In this document: positions 10,401 to 18,350 of the stretch, piece by piece
How positions within the stretch are numbered: the first letter of the stretch is position 1
How the letters are laid out: each line of letters starts with the position of its first letter
Origin: CAYVQF01 sp964454015
Lineage (GTDB): Bacteria; Myxococcota_A; Bradymonadia; UBA4248
Assembly: GCA_964454015.1 (NCBI GenBank)
Contig: CAYVQF010000018.1
Location: 21,010 to 85,009, forward strand
Direction of reading: 5' to 3'
DNA length: 64,000 bases
Notes under the pieces: model-generated
What the model was told of the DNA's origin: nothing
Seen by the model: the letters and a program-made list of their open reading frames with translations, nothing else
Database searches by the model: none
Program-made: the position numbers and the translations under genes

Positions 10401-12023
10401 CTGCCGACGGGTCGAGCGGCCTTGGATCCCGAGCGTTATGGCTCGCTGCTGGACCGGCAAGGGCGAGGTCTGTCGCGGGTGGCGGCGGGTGTGTTGCGGG
10501 TGGACGCGCACTTGGTCGGTGGTGGCGCGCTGTTGGGCTACAATTTCGAAGGTGAGGCGACCCGGGATGGTTTGTTGCGCATTTTTTCTTCGCTGATGCG
10601 GGGCACAGAGGAGGCGGTCGATCCGCGGCGCGAGCTGGCGGAGTTATTGGTGGGAGAGTGGCGGGCGGCCTGGGGCTGGGATGTGGTGTTGACGCTGGAT
10701 GCGGCGGTGCAGGGGGTGACCTATGAGGTGATGGCGGACGAGGTGCGCAAGCTGAAGCGGCGTGCGCCGCATGACGCACATCATGCGTCAGCGGTGGTGC
10801 TGGGTCCGGGCAATCGTGTGGTAGCGGTGGTACAGTTTCCCGACACGGGTGATCTGACGCGTTTGGCCGAGGTCACGGAGTGGAAGCGTCTGCAGCAGGC
10901 GATGCCCATGCGGGCGCCGGCTTTGGATGCCTTTCATCGGCGCACGACCATGGGGTCGACGGTGAAGGTGTTGTCCATGATCGCTGCCTTTCGCCATGCC
11001 GAGGGGGTGCTCTTTGAAGAGAATGGCGAGTGGTATATCGATGCGCGTGGTGACAGTGGCAATGGTTTGCGTGGTCGTTTCATGGACCGCGGCGGGACCC
11101 TTTCGACGTGGCGAGGGCGGCGCATCGTACCGATCAGCAATTTTGAGAACAAGGCATTTGGTCGGGTGATTTCCTTGCGGGAGATGATCGTGCAGTCGGT
11201 AAACACGGCGGCTTCTTACATGGGTGCCAACCTGGGTCGGGCGCGTTACGAGGAGTTGTATGCGGTGACCGGTATGAACACGGCGCAGGATTTGCTGAGC
11301 CCGGACTTGGGTCCCGATGGTGCATGGGGGCATTTTATCGAGCGTTATCCTCGGGACGCGGCGACGGGTTTGGGGGCCGCGGTGGCGGTCTTACCCGAGG
11401 GGGAGCGTTGGACCGTGTCGTATACGGCGCGCCTGCCGCTGTCAGGGAACTCCGACTTCTCGGTGTTGAATCTGGCGGCAGGGACGAGCATCGTGGCGCG
11501 GCATGGGCGCTACGTGGCGCCGCGCCTGGTGGAGGGTATGCGGCACCGCAAGACAGGTCAGTGGGTTGGCTTTGCCGAACCGGAGGTGTTGCAGGTCATC
11601 AGCGAGGAGCATGCCGCTTTGGCGACGTCGTATATGCGGGATGTGTTGCGGCGGGGAACGGCGCAGAGTTTCCGGCGTGAGGCGGCGCTGGAGATTTGGC
11701 GGGAGACGGCCGGGAAGACCGGTACGGGTGAGACCGTGGTGCCAGTGGATCCGAACGCCTCCTACGATCGATTGAACAAGCCGAAGACGCGGGACAACAA
11801 GGTATTCGTTGCTTTTTGGCCGACGTCGTCGCCAGATCCCTATGTGGTGGCGGTGCTCTTCGAGCAGAGCAGTCACTTGGATGGGCGGGTGGCGGTGCGG
11901 GCGACGCGGCGCATCATCGAGGGCTTGGCGGGCTTGGAGCTGGCCGATCCCTTTGCAGTGATTGGCAGCACGATTGGGGGCGGGGTGGCGTGGCGGGAGA
12001 CGGCTGAAGGAGCGAAGCCATGA
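7413..12023 (+). CDS. SEDS glycosyltransferase-PBP transpeptidase fusion
   Basis: One 1536-residue chain joins the two halves of a peptidoglycan synthase. Residues about 15-560 are a polytopic SEDS (FtsW/RodA) domain: SQKEVGNSAV (from Q328) sits where the family has QPDxGT, and DVGGFWGIGI...DTDFPLTVLGLSGGLP (TDF at 438-440) matches the conserved GLxGxG...TDFIFAVxGEE block. A further membrane helix follows near 622-642. About 400 extracytoplasmic residues then lead to a transpeptidase with all three penicillin-binding motifs: STVK (S1182 nucleophile), SVN (1262-1264) and KTG (1435-1437). The start is GTG 7413, overlapping the upstream stop; the open frame further upstream is out-of-frame coding of that gene. 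Inference: it polymerises and cross-links lipid II in one polypeptide. Confidence 0.9.
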   Translation: MILPWLEGLAWSEPQIHLGVLAALGAGSSLLLLSVLLSFFSRGDGGLLTRLWGAMVVLLGTVGVQAASEVVSHGGVDVAAVSWGVWSLSLVVLVVLSTVASARTGFVVVAAHGMTCCGWMVYLALVRAVPEAGDPTWEMGRMADVALFNGVGGAVLLCSAFLGVWRRGWWVRGLYLLAGLFLLFSMATVAEDHPRASLTSVVLVLLVALLGAGWLLLYWPARGKRSVALGLLLLQRAWGRLLRSRVFGGMLVAAPVFLAMLGWLLGGDADARDAARITLLGIDATPNLWVPLFFALAIGYLLGRDLGRYQVWWVLALTLLVLVFMLSQKEVGNSAVLVVTLAVALLVARGTVLHLGVAGLVGLAGVALAYYLAPIFDVVPYTFYERIHLWLGGAELMHRGGSLVASSHISYDVGGFWGIGIHRSPGLDLHRLMVALDTDFPLTVLGLSGGLPLLLAFVLYLTSLALMGLQIVRRMGYGGNKRRARRAAPLLAALWAVPVVSTLVNLFGAVLQAMPFTGIPVAFVSYSLSFTVGNFFVLSVFLFLGNADAARRRVKATLERREGLAGLSAFGAVPGAAARRLQEVEGEKVVRRWRWRWGWHGLNLLLWRWRRRARFRSVEGGLRVLVLLVLGAAVVAGLRLWERYTDNAVYFSHPRLHRVVQVEVLQEEDGPLRWVVREGPGEVLGVLEEGQRLVVDELLLRFRRGALEVLGGCYDEARFGQGISLGYAGMLDAPELPWVGRWVEGELSRRWGRRLRNDIVIPEGSIAMHHAVVRRHDGGRFVVDAVRSDFDVTLLDGAGEEKFSGERLMGQLRTLDWVGITEATTIGEGESFVIGEPMPLRFSLERSASGALCLVGQRPLQRYVLSTIGPTVLGGSDVRRRRLGGVTQDQEFVEAFKVAAEAGLLWVGETGGLETIPFDEGARRSWDARRRTQFSRVFTVIRQQGRDGGMVETLAWSRPFYRDGTRAFRPRRELDAFVVRGRRVLGLAEPERFSRVLPTGRAALDPERYGSLLDRQGRGLSRVAAGVLRVDAHLVGGGALLGYNFEGEATRDGLLRIFSSLMRGTEEAVDPRRELAELLVGEWRAAWGWDVVLTLDAAVQGVTYEVMADEVRKLKRRAPHDAHHASAVVLGPGNRVVAVVQFPDTGDLTRLAEVTEWKRLQQAMPMRAPALDAFHRRTTMGSTVKVLSMIAAFRHAEGVLFEENGEWYIDARGDSGNGLRGRFMDRGGTLSTWRGRRIVPISNFENKAFGRVISLREMIVQSVNTAASYMGANLGRARYEELYAVTGMNTAQDLLSPDLGPDGAWGHFIERYPRDAATGLGAAVAVLPEGERWTVSYTARLPLSGNSDFSVLNLAAGTSIVARHGRYVAPRLVEGMRHRKTGQWVGFAEPEVLQVISEEHAALATSYMRDVLRRGTAQSFRREAALEIWRETAGKTGTGETVVPVDPNASYDRLNKPKTRDNKVFVAFWPTSSPDPYVVAVLFEQSSHLDGRVAVRATRRIIEGLAGLELADPFAVIGSTIGGGVAWRETAEGAKP

Positions 12024-13275
12024 TGGAGCGATTGTTGGGTTGGAAGGGACACGGACTTTGGGCACCGTTGGCGTTGGCGCTTTTTCTGCTGTGGTCTCGG
12101 GGTGCTTGGGCAGAAAGGGATCCGGACGCGGGGCTCGCCGATGAGGAGGTTGAGGAGGGGCCGGCGCCTCTGCCGTGGTGTGGGGCGCGTCCGCCGATGG
12201 AGGTGGTGGCGGGCTTTGACGATGGCAAGTTTTTCCAGGCGGTGGTGCCCATGTCCCGGGAGGCCTTCGATGAGATGTTGGCGACCTTGTGTCCTGGGGA
12301 TAGGGTGCGGGTGGTGACCTTTGGGACCACGTTGCAGTGGCTTGGCGCGGCTGTGGAGATCACCGACGAGGAGTCGCTGGCGGTGTTGTCACGCCGGCTG
12401 CGGACACGGCCGGCGCTGGCGGCCCAGCACTCGATCAACGATCTGTTGGTGAAGGGTGCCTTCAGCCACTGGGACGCTTTGGATTTGGCGGAGGACACGA
12501 TTCTGGCGTTGTATGTGTTTACGGACACCATCGAGAGTGACGCGCCGCCGCGCTATGAGGGTGACTTCGACTGGACGAGTCTCCCGAGTTATATGCAGAA
12601 CTCATTGCTGGTGGTGGTGAGTTTGCTGGAGCGGGCTGCGCCGAGTGGCCGGCCGAGCATTTTTACGGTATCGGCGCCGCCAGGGTGGAAGGTGTCGGCG
12701 TTTCCGTCAGGTGGATTGACGCGCTATCGGACGTGGCGCAGGTGTTTACGCCGCCGGCGCCAGCGCCCGAGGTGCAAGAGACGGGTGGTGAGGTGCAGGT
12801 GGTGGTGGTGCAGACGCAGGCGGGAGGTCCAGATCCGTGGTTGTGGTTGTGGGTGGTGATTGGCTCGTTGACGGGTTTGGTGTTCGTGGCCTTTGCTGTG
12901 GGTCGGTGGACGGCGGTGCGACGGGAGCGTTTGCGGCGGGCGCGGGCGAGAGAGGGGCATGAGCTGTCGCTGACGCTGGTGCTGCGGGACAGGTTGAGTG
13001 GGGCGGTGGTGCGGGAGGAGACGCTGCAGTTGCGGGACTTGTTGCGAATTGGCGCGGGTGAAGGTGCGGACTTTTTCGTTGCGGGTCCGTACACGGTAGA
13101 GTTGATGAACGCGGCGGATGGGCCTGCGGTGCGGAGTGCGAACTTGCTGGGTATTGAAGTTCACCGCCAGGGTGGTCGTCGTTTGTCCGTGGCCGATGGG
13201 CAGGTGGTCCGGGTGCAGAGCGGGGATCGCCTGGATGTCGGTGGTGGGCAAGAGGTCGAAGTTCGCTTTCAATGA
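12020..13275 (+). CDS. vWA-like/FHA-like membrane protein, frame broken at 12660-12664
   Basis: Two overlapping frames read as one protein of about 418 residues. The first frame (from ATG 12020) gives a signal-anchor (LALALFLLWSRGAWA) and a divergent von Willebrand A-like fold: DRVRVVTFGTT and ALYVFTDT resemble its strands, but the DxSxS metal site is replaced by FDDGK. After a T5 run at 12660-12664 the sense moves to the -1 frame (YGIGAARVEGVGVSV), which supplies a Pro linker, a membrane helix (about 274-297) and a C-terminal FHA-like beta domain. Continuing the first frame to 12859 yields an implausible Arg/Trp/Cys tail. Most likely a T is missing from a T6 run; a natural -1 slip is also possible. 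The ATG overlaps the preceding TGA. Confidence 0.6.
12660..12664 (+). other. Single-base frameshift site in T5 run
   Basis: The incoming frame reads AGC ATT TTT ACG. The frame that makes sense afterwards needs AGC ATT TTT TAC. Either one T was lost in sequencing or by mutation, or the ribosome slips back one base with Phe-tRNA re-pairing perfectly on TTT. All three routes give the same residues (S-I-F-Y-G). Confidence 0.6.
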
Positions 13276-13293
13276 ACACGTCTGGAGCGAGCC

Positions 13294-14370
13294 ATGGGCA
13301 AGCCAAAACTATTTGTGGGCGTAGGTACAGAGGTGGTGCTTCAGGCGTTGTTGCCGGTATGTCGTGAGGTGATGCAGCGTCGCGAGGGGGCATGGCCAGA
13401 GGATGTGCACGTGCTCTGTGCCGACAGCGATCGGCGCTCTCAGCACCGGTACAAGGAGGGAGACTATCCTCAGGATGCGGTGGTTTATGTGCAGCTCTCT
13501 CTGCAGCAGGTGAGAGAGGCCGTGGAGCGGCGGCGAGAGGAGTTTTCCGACATCTGGGTGCCTGAGTTGGCGGCGTTGCTGAAGACGGCGCCAGACAATG
13601 GCGCGTGCATGGTGCCGATGTTGGGACGGCTGATGCTGCGGGCCGTCAGGCCGACGCTGATGCGGCAACTGACGACTTTGCGCCGGGACTTTTTGGCGGC
13701 CAATCAGGAGGTCCCAGATGTCTTCGTGGTGATGAACCCCCTTTCGGGGACCTCGCGTGGCAGCGTCTACGATCTTCCTGCCTATCTTCGGCACGTTTGG
13801 CCGGAGGCGATGATTACGGTGCTGCTGATTTACCCGATAGGTGTGGAGCGTATCGATGCCCACTCGGCAGCGATCTATCAGACGAACTTCGTCGAGGCGT
13901 TGCGGATCGTCGAGGCGGCCACGACGCCGCAGGCGTTCAAGGTCTTTGCCGATCCCAAACAAGGCTGGGTCAGTCATGCGGCGATGCCTCTGATCAACAA
14001 CGTGTTGGTCTTTGATGCCCGATACGGAAACCGCCGTTTGACCGAGTTTGACCCGTTAGAGTTGTCTCTCCCGGGCGGTCTCCCCGAGCTATTTCGACAC
14101 GTGGTGTCGTTGCTGACGGGTTTGGCCCTACGAGATCCTTTCGCGGACTGGTTGCTGGGGCGGTTGTCGGACGTGACGGTGCATCGCAGTCAGGCGGTGG
14201 TGGCGGGCATGCGGACCACTTGTCATGCGGTGCACGATTTGCGTCTCCACTTCGACAGCGAGCGATTTCAGCGTGCCTTGTTCGAGCGCGCCTTGATGCG
14301 GGTTCTGGAGCCGCTGCGCAAGGGTCGGGTGGGTGGCGGGGACGAGAGTGGCTTTTTGGCCGAGGACTGA
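13294..14370 (+). CDS. Divergent tubulin-like (FtsZ/tubulin superfamily) protein
   Basis: The 358-residue product resembles the prokaryotic tubulin-like family (Pfam Tubulin_2 type). It has an N-terminal FVGVGTEV nucleotide loop (residues 7-14). A T4-like loop MNPLSGTSRGS (147-157) takes the place of the tubulin GGTGSG signature. After it come the strand-loop LLIYPIGVER and TNFVEALRIVE, positioned like the conserved N-x-x-x-A-L-x-E-L helix. The Gly content of the T4 loop is reduced, so GTP hydrolysis or polymerisation may be altered. It starts 18 bases after the vWA/FHA gene with a GGAGCGAG ribosome site. In context it may be a scaffold or positioning factor for the SEDS-PBP enzyme. The assignment is by motif only. 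Confidence 0.55.
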   Translation: MGKPKLFVGVGTEVVLQALLPVCREVMQRREGAWPEDVHVLCADSDRRSQHRYKEGDYPQDAVVYVQLSLQQVREAVERRREEFSDIWVPELAALLKTAPDNGACMVPMLGRLMLRAVRPTLMRQLTTLRRDFLAANQEVPDVFVVMNPLSGTSRGSVYDLPAYLRHVWPEAMITVLLIYPIGVERIDAHSAAIYQTNFVEALRIVEAATTPQAFKVFADPKQGWVSHAAMPLINNVLVFDARYGNRRLTEFDPLELSLPGGLPELFRHVVSLLTGLALRDPFADWLLGRLSDVTVHRSQAVVAGMRTTCHAVHDLRLHFDSERFQRALFERALMRVLEPLRKGRVGGGDESGFLAED

Positions 14371-14394
14371 CGGTAGCGGGTAGAGGAGGCGGTG

Positions 14395-16023
14395 ATGAAG
14401 GATCTACGCAACGCCGAGCAGGCAGGCCATTGGCTGCAAGTGCGGTTGAAGAAGCTCGAAGGCTCGACCATGGAGGCGGTGGATGTGGTGCGCCTCGTGG
14501 GGGATGGGGGGCGAGAGGTGACGGCGGATCTGGAGTCCAATCCGCTGTTGTTCATCCGCGATGCGATGGATCGGTTGCGGCGCTATGTGAATCGCTGTCG
14601 GCAGACGGCTTTTGAGGAGTTGCGGCGGCGTGGTTTTCAAGTGGAGGCGTTGGAGCGGAGCGCCGTGGGGATGGTGGCCGAGGATGCAGGGAGGGCCGTC
14701 GCGGTGCTGACGGGCCTGGTCTCGACGCTGCGGCAGCGGCTGGAGTCCCTTGGCGCTGAGGGTACACAGCGCTATGAGCAGGGTCATCAACGTTTTGAGA
14801 GTGCTCTGCGTGAGATGGGCAAGGTGGTGCAGAGTGCCCAGGTGAGTTGGGAGCGTGAAGGGGGCGGTCGGCGCCGCTTCTGGCAATTTCGCCGGCGCCC
14901 CAAGGATCCGACACAGGATCATCGGTTTTTACTCGAAGTGAATGCCGGTGTGCAGCGCTTGAGTGGTGATTTGCAGGCCGCTCTGGGAGATGTGGGTCAT
15001 GGGGCGTTACAGCTCAGCATCGCGAAGTACTACAGTGACATGGTCAATCACTTGAGTTTGCTGATGAGCGCGATCCGCGAGTTGGGTGGGAAGGCGCGTT
15101 TGGCCCACTCGGCTGCGGAACGCCGGTGGCTGGACTTGACTCGGGCCAAGCGTGGAGATGAGGGCCAGCTTTCGAGCTCTCTGTTGGATGGGGGGACCCT
15201 TGATTCGGTGTTGGAGGCACTGGGGATAGATGCGGGGCACTTTCTGCAGAAGAGCCATCTGTCGTTCCTGGATTTGGCCTCTTTACCTTTGGATGAGTTG
15301 CAGGAGGTGTTGCGGGCTTGGGTGGAGCAAGAGCTGTCGCATTTGGCCAACCCGAGCTTAGCCGAGGTGCTCAGCGGCTTTGGAGACGAGACGGCGCTGC
15401 TGCGGCGCATTCTCGATTTGTTGTACCGGGCCCAGCCGTTGATGAGCTACAACGACGATTTGGCCATGCGTTTTGCCGAGGGGCAGCGGGCCCAGACCTT
15501 CGCCATTGCTTACAGCGAAGACCCGACGACGATGCAGGTTTTGGGGGAGGCGTGTGATCAACTCGGCTATCCGAGTCCGTTGGCGGAGCACCTCGATGAC
15601 GAGGCGAACACGCAGACGGTGATGCGGGTGATGCTTTTTGCTGCGGGGCTGCCGTTTTTCACGCAGATTGACCGTTTGCGGGGGATGTTGGAGACCCATC
15701 AACAGGTGATGTCGGGTCAATGTGAGATGGTGACCCAGCCAGAGGTGTTGGTGGGTTTGCGTGATATGGCACAGACGCTGGAGTTGCCGGAGCTGATTCC
15801 CGAGTCCTTGTTGCCGACGGGCATGCGCGAAGCGCGGGCGAAGCAAGCGCAGGCGCAGGTTTCAGTGCCGGCGGAGGCAGGAGCGCAGGGTGAAGGGGCA
15901 GCACCCTCTGCGGTAGCTGAGGCAGAGGAAGAGGCGTCGGTCAAGCCCAAGAAGCGGAGTCCGGTAAGGAAGAGGCGGGTGGCCAAGCCTAAAGAAGTCA
16001 GTGATGAGGGCAGGGAGGGGTGA
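14395..16023 (+). CDS. Unknown helical protein with Lys/Arg-rich tail
   Basis: I do not recognise this 542-residue protein. It is almost wholly predicted alpha-helical, without a signal peptide or membrane segment. The middle carries long amphipathic helices (for example around residues 95-160), and the last 75 residues are an Ala/Glu then Lys/Arg-rich disordered tail (KPKKRSPVRKRRVAKPK). ATG 14395 is preferred over GTG 14392 because AGGAGG lies five bases before it. Its place directly after the tubulin-like gene, 24 bases away, suggests a partner or regulator of that protein. The stop codon overlaps the next start (TGATG). Confidence 0.6.
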   Translation: MKDLRNAEQAGHWLQVRLKKLEGSTMEAVDVVRLVGDGGREVTADLESNPLLFIRDAMDRLRRYVNRCRQTAFEELRRRGFQVEALERSAVGMVAEDAGRAVAVLTGLVSTLRQRLESLGAEGTQRYEQGHQRFESALREMGKVVQSAQVSWEREGGGRRRFWQFRRRPKDPTQDHRFLLEVNAGVQRLSGDLQAALGDVGHGALQLSIAKYYSDMVNHLSLLMSAIRELGGKARLAHSAAERRWLDLTRAKRGDEGQLSSSLLDGGTLDSVLEALGIDAGHFLQKSHLSFLDLASLPLDELQEVLRAWVEQELSHLANPSLAEVLSGFGDETALLRRILDLLYRAQPLMSYNDDLAMRFAEGQRAQTFAIAYSEDPTTMQVLGEACDQLGYPSPLAEHLDDEANTQTVMRVMLFAAGLPFFTQIDRLRGMLETHQQVMSGQCEMVTQPEVLVGLRDMAQTLELPELIPESLLPTGMREARAKQAQAQVSVPAEAGAQGEGAAPSAVAEAEEEASVKPKKRSPVRKRRVAKPKEVSDEGREG

Positions 16024-18347
16024 TGAGGCGTCCGAAGGCGCGCTGGCTTTGCTTGTTGCTGCTGGTGGCAGGGTGTGAGGCGGTGGTGCCAAGCGCGGGA
16101 GAGACGGGTCATGTCGCGCCGGTGGTGGTGGAAGAGGCTTCGGCAGAAGGCGGAGGAGAGGCTGTAGAAGTCGTGCGGCCAGAAGTTGCGCCATGTGTGC
16201 TCCCTTTTGCCGGGGATGAGGTCGATGTGGTGTGGCAACAGGGCAGTTGCGAGGCGGGGGTGCAGCGCTTGGATGCCGGTGAATTCCTGCAGGCCGTGCT
16301 GGAGCTCGATGCGTGTGCGGAGAGCGCCGAGAGCGAAGAGGAGGGGGTCAGGGCGGCCTTTTTGGCGGCCTGGGCGACGCTGCAGGCTCGGGACAACGCT
16401 GAGGCCCAGCGCCGGATGTCGGCGCTGGTGGATGGGTATCCGCTGCTGTCGGATTACGCTGCTTTCTATGCCGCGCAGGCGGCTTACCAAGTGCGGGACG
16501 ACGACGGGGTGATGGCGATGACCGGCACCTTTCCACGTGACTCGGTGTTGGGCGCGGCGGCATCTCTGCTGCGGGTGCGGGCGGCCTGGCGGCAGCGCTC
16601 CTGGGGCACGGTGCTGGCCGAAGCCAACCTGCATGAGGCCTTGTGGGGCAAGAAGGCGGAGCTGTTGTACTACCAAGCGCGGCTCTATGAGCGCTGGGGT
16701 GTGGCGAAGTTGGCGACCCGTTACGACACAGAGGTGTTGGAGCGGTGGCCGGAGAGTTGGGTAGGTCGCGCCTTGCGGCCGAAGGTGGCGCCGAGTGTGG
16801 GGCAGCAGCCCTCGTCTGCTTTTCGGGTGGGGCGTCGTTGGGTCGGTCAGCGGCAGATCGAGCGCGGCGTGCGCGAGTTTTTGCGGGTGGCGCAGCGCAA
16901 TCGCCGAGGTAGTCCACTGTGGTGCGAGGGCCATCTGTGGGCGGCGCAGGCCCTGGATCGGGTCAAGCAACGCGAGCGTTCGGCGCCTTTGTACGCGGAT
17001 GCCATTGCGGAGTGCGAGGGGACGAGCTGGTATGGGCCGCTCCTCTTTCACGGTGGTGAGAGTGCGTTTCAGCGGGCTGATTATGAAGCGTCCGAGGCCT
17101 TTCTCGAGGCCTTTTTGGCGTTCCAAGCGGCGCCCGGTGAGATTGCCGAGGCGCTCTACTTACTCGCGCACGTTCATGGCGCGACGGGTAATCAACGGGA
17201 TCGCCTGCAGGCTTTAGAGGCGTTGGTCTTTGCGCACCCCGATTCCAAGCACTCGCCGCAGGCGGCCTTTCTCATGTTTTGGGACTCTTTTCTGGCGGGT
17301 GATTTGAGCAGGGCGTTGGCTACGGTGCGGTGGGCCATGGTGCAGGAGATCGAGACGGACATTCGCGGTCGGATGCGCTATTGGCAGGCGAGGGTGGAGG
17401 CACTCAAGGGAGATCTGGAAGCGGCGTTTGTTGGCTACCGTGCGGTGCTCGATGATTATCCACTGTCCTATTACGCCGTGTTGTCATACAGCCGCTTGGC
17501 GGAGGTGGATGAAGGGCAGGCGGCGGCTTGGTTAGCAGAGGCGGTGGCGGCTCATCATGAGCAGGTGCGTTGCGTGGGTCACGCATTGGTGGGGGACAAG
17601 GCGGCGCGAGCGGCGGCGCAGGGTGTGGAGTTGGCGCGTTTGGGGCGCTTAGAGCTTCTGGAGGCGCATTTTGAAGCGGCTTTACCCGGCGCGGAGGAGG
17701 ATGCGATGTGGTTGGCGGCCTGGCTGATGCATCGCAAGGGTGCTTTCGCCGAGGCGCATCGCCTGGTGCGGCGTCGGGTCCCGGATTTCGTGGCGCTCTA
17801 TCCAGAGCGGACAGGGATACGCTGGCACGTGGCCTATCCGCGACCTTTCGCGGATGAGGTGGCGGCGGCGGTGTTGGCGGCGGGTGGTGTGGATGCCGAT
17901 ATGGTATATGCGGTCATGCGGCAGGAGAGCGGCTATCGGGTGCGCGCGACGAGTCCGGCGGATGCCCTGGGTCTGATGCAGGTTTTACCCAGCACGGCGC
18001 AAGGTATTCTTGAAGGTGGAGAGGGTCCGTTGACGCGAGAGTCCCTTTATGAGCCCGAGCTCAACGTGCGGCTGGGCGCACGCTATTTGTCGCGGCTCGC
18101 GGAGCGATTGGAGTGTCCACTCCTGGTTGCGGCAGCTTACAACGCAGGCTCAGGGCGTTTGTGTGGCTGGTTGGAGCGCGCAGGTACGGTCGAGGCGGAT
18201 GTGTTCGTCGAGTCGATTCCCTATCGCGAGACCCGCGACTATGTACGCAGCGTGGTGCGCAATTATGCGGTGTATCGCTACCTGGAGACGGGGGAGATGT
18301 TGCGGGTGTCGCTGACGGTTCCCGAGCGTTGCCCGGGGCGTCGTTGA
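16023..18347 (+). CDS. Lipoprotein soluble-type lytic transglycosylase (Slt70-like)
   Basis: The 774-residue protein starts with a lipoprotein signal (LLLLVAGC, Cys18). Residues about 60-590 are TPR-like helical repeats, as in the doughnut domain of Slt70. The C-terminal 150 residues form the SLT catalytic domain: MRQESGY with catalytic Glu635, then ALGLMQVLPSTA and AAYNAGSGRL, all standard GH23 motifs. It should cleave the MurNAc-GlcNAc bond of peptidoglycan in the periplasm. It is the last gene of the operon and ends three bases from a convergent gene. Pairing a wall-cutting enzyme with a wall synthase in one operon fits coordinated insertion and opening of the wall. Confidence 0.92.
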   Translation: MRRPKARWLCLLLLVAGCEAVVPSAGETGHVAPVVVEEASAEGGGEAVEVVRPEVAPCVLPFAGDEVDVVWQQGSCEAGVQRLDAGEFLQAVLELDACAESAESEEEGVRAAFLAAWATLQARDNAEAQRRMSALVDGYPLLSDYAAFYAAQAAYQVRDDDGVMAMTGTFPRDSVLGAAASLLRVRAAWRQRSWGTVLAEANLHEALWGKKAELLYYQARLYERWGVAKLATRYDTEVLERWPESWVGRALRPKVAPSVGQQPSSAFRVGRRWVGQRQIERGVREFLRVAQRNRRGSPLWCEGHLWAAQALDRVKQRERSAPLYADAIAECEGTSWYGPLLFHGGESAFQRADYEASEAFLEAFLAFQAAPGEIAEALYLLAHVHGATGNQRDRLQALEALVFAHPDSKHSPQAAFLMFWDSFLAGDLSRALATVRWAMVQEIETDIRGRMRYWQARVEALKGDLEAAFVGYRAVLDDYPLSYYAVLSYSRLAEVDEGQAAAWLAEAVAAHHEQVRCVGHALVGDKAARAAAQGVELARLGRLELLEAHFEAALPGAEEDAMWLAAWLMHRKGAFAEAHRLVRRRVPDFVALYPERTGIRWHVAYPRPFADEVAAAVLAAGGVDADMVYAVMRQESGYRVRATSPADALGLMQVLPSTAQGILEGGEGPLTRESLYEPELNVRLGARYLSRLAERLECPLLVAAAYNAGSGRLCGWLERAGTVEADVFVESIPYRETRDYVRSVVRNYAVYRYLETGEMLRVSLTVPERCPGRR

Positions 18348-18350
18348 GGG

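Noticed and set aside
12664..12859. Arg/Trp/Cys-rich C-terminal tail of the first vWA frame
   Set aside because: Composition is that of out-of-frame reading (RRCLRRRRQRPRCKRR); the other frame gives a membrane helix and an ordered domain.
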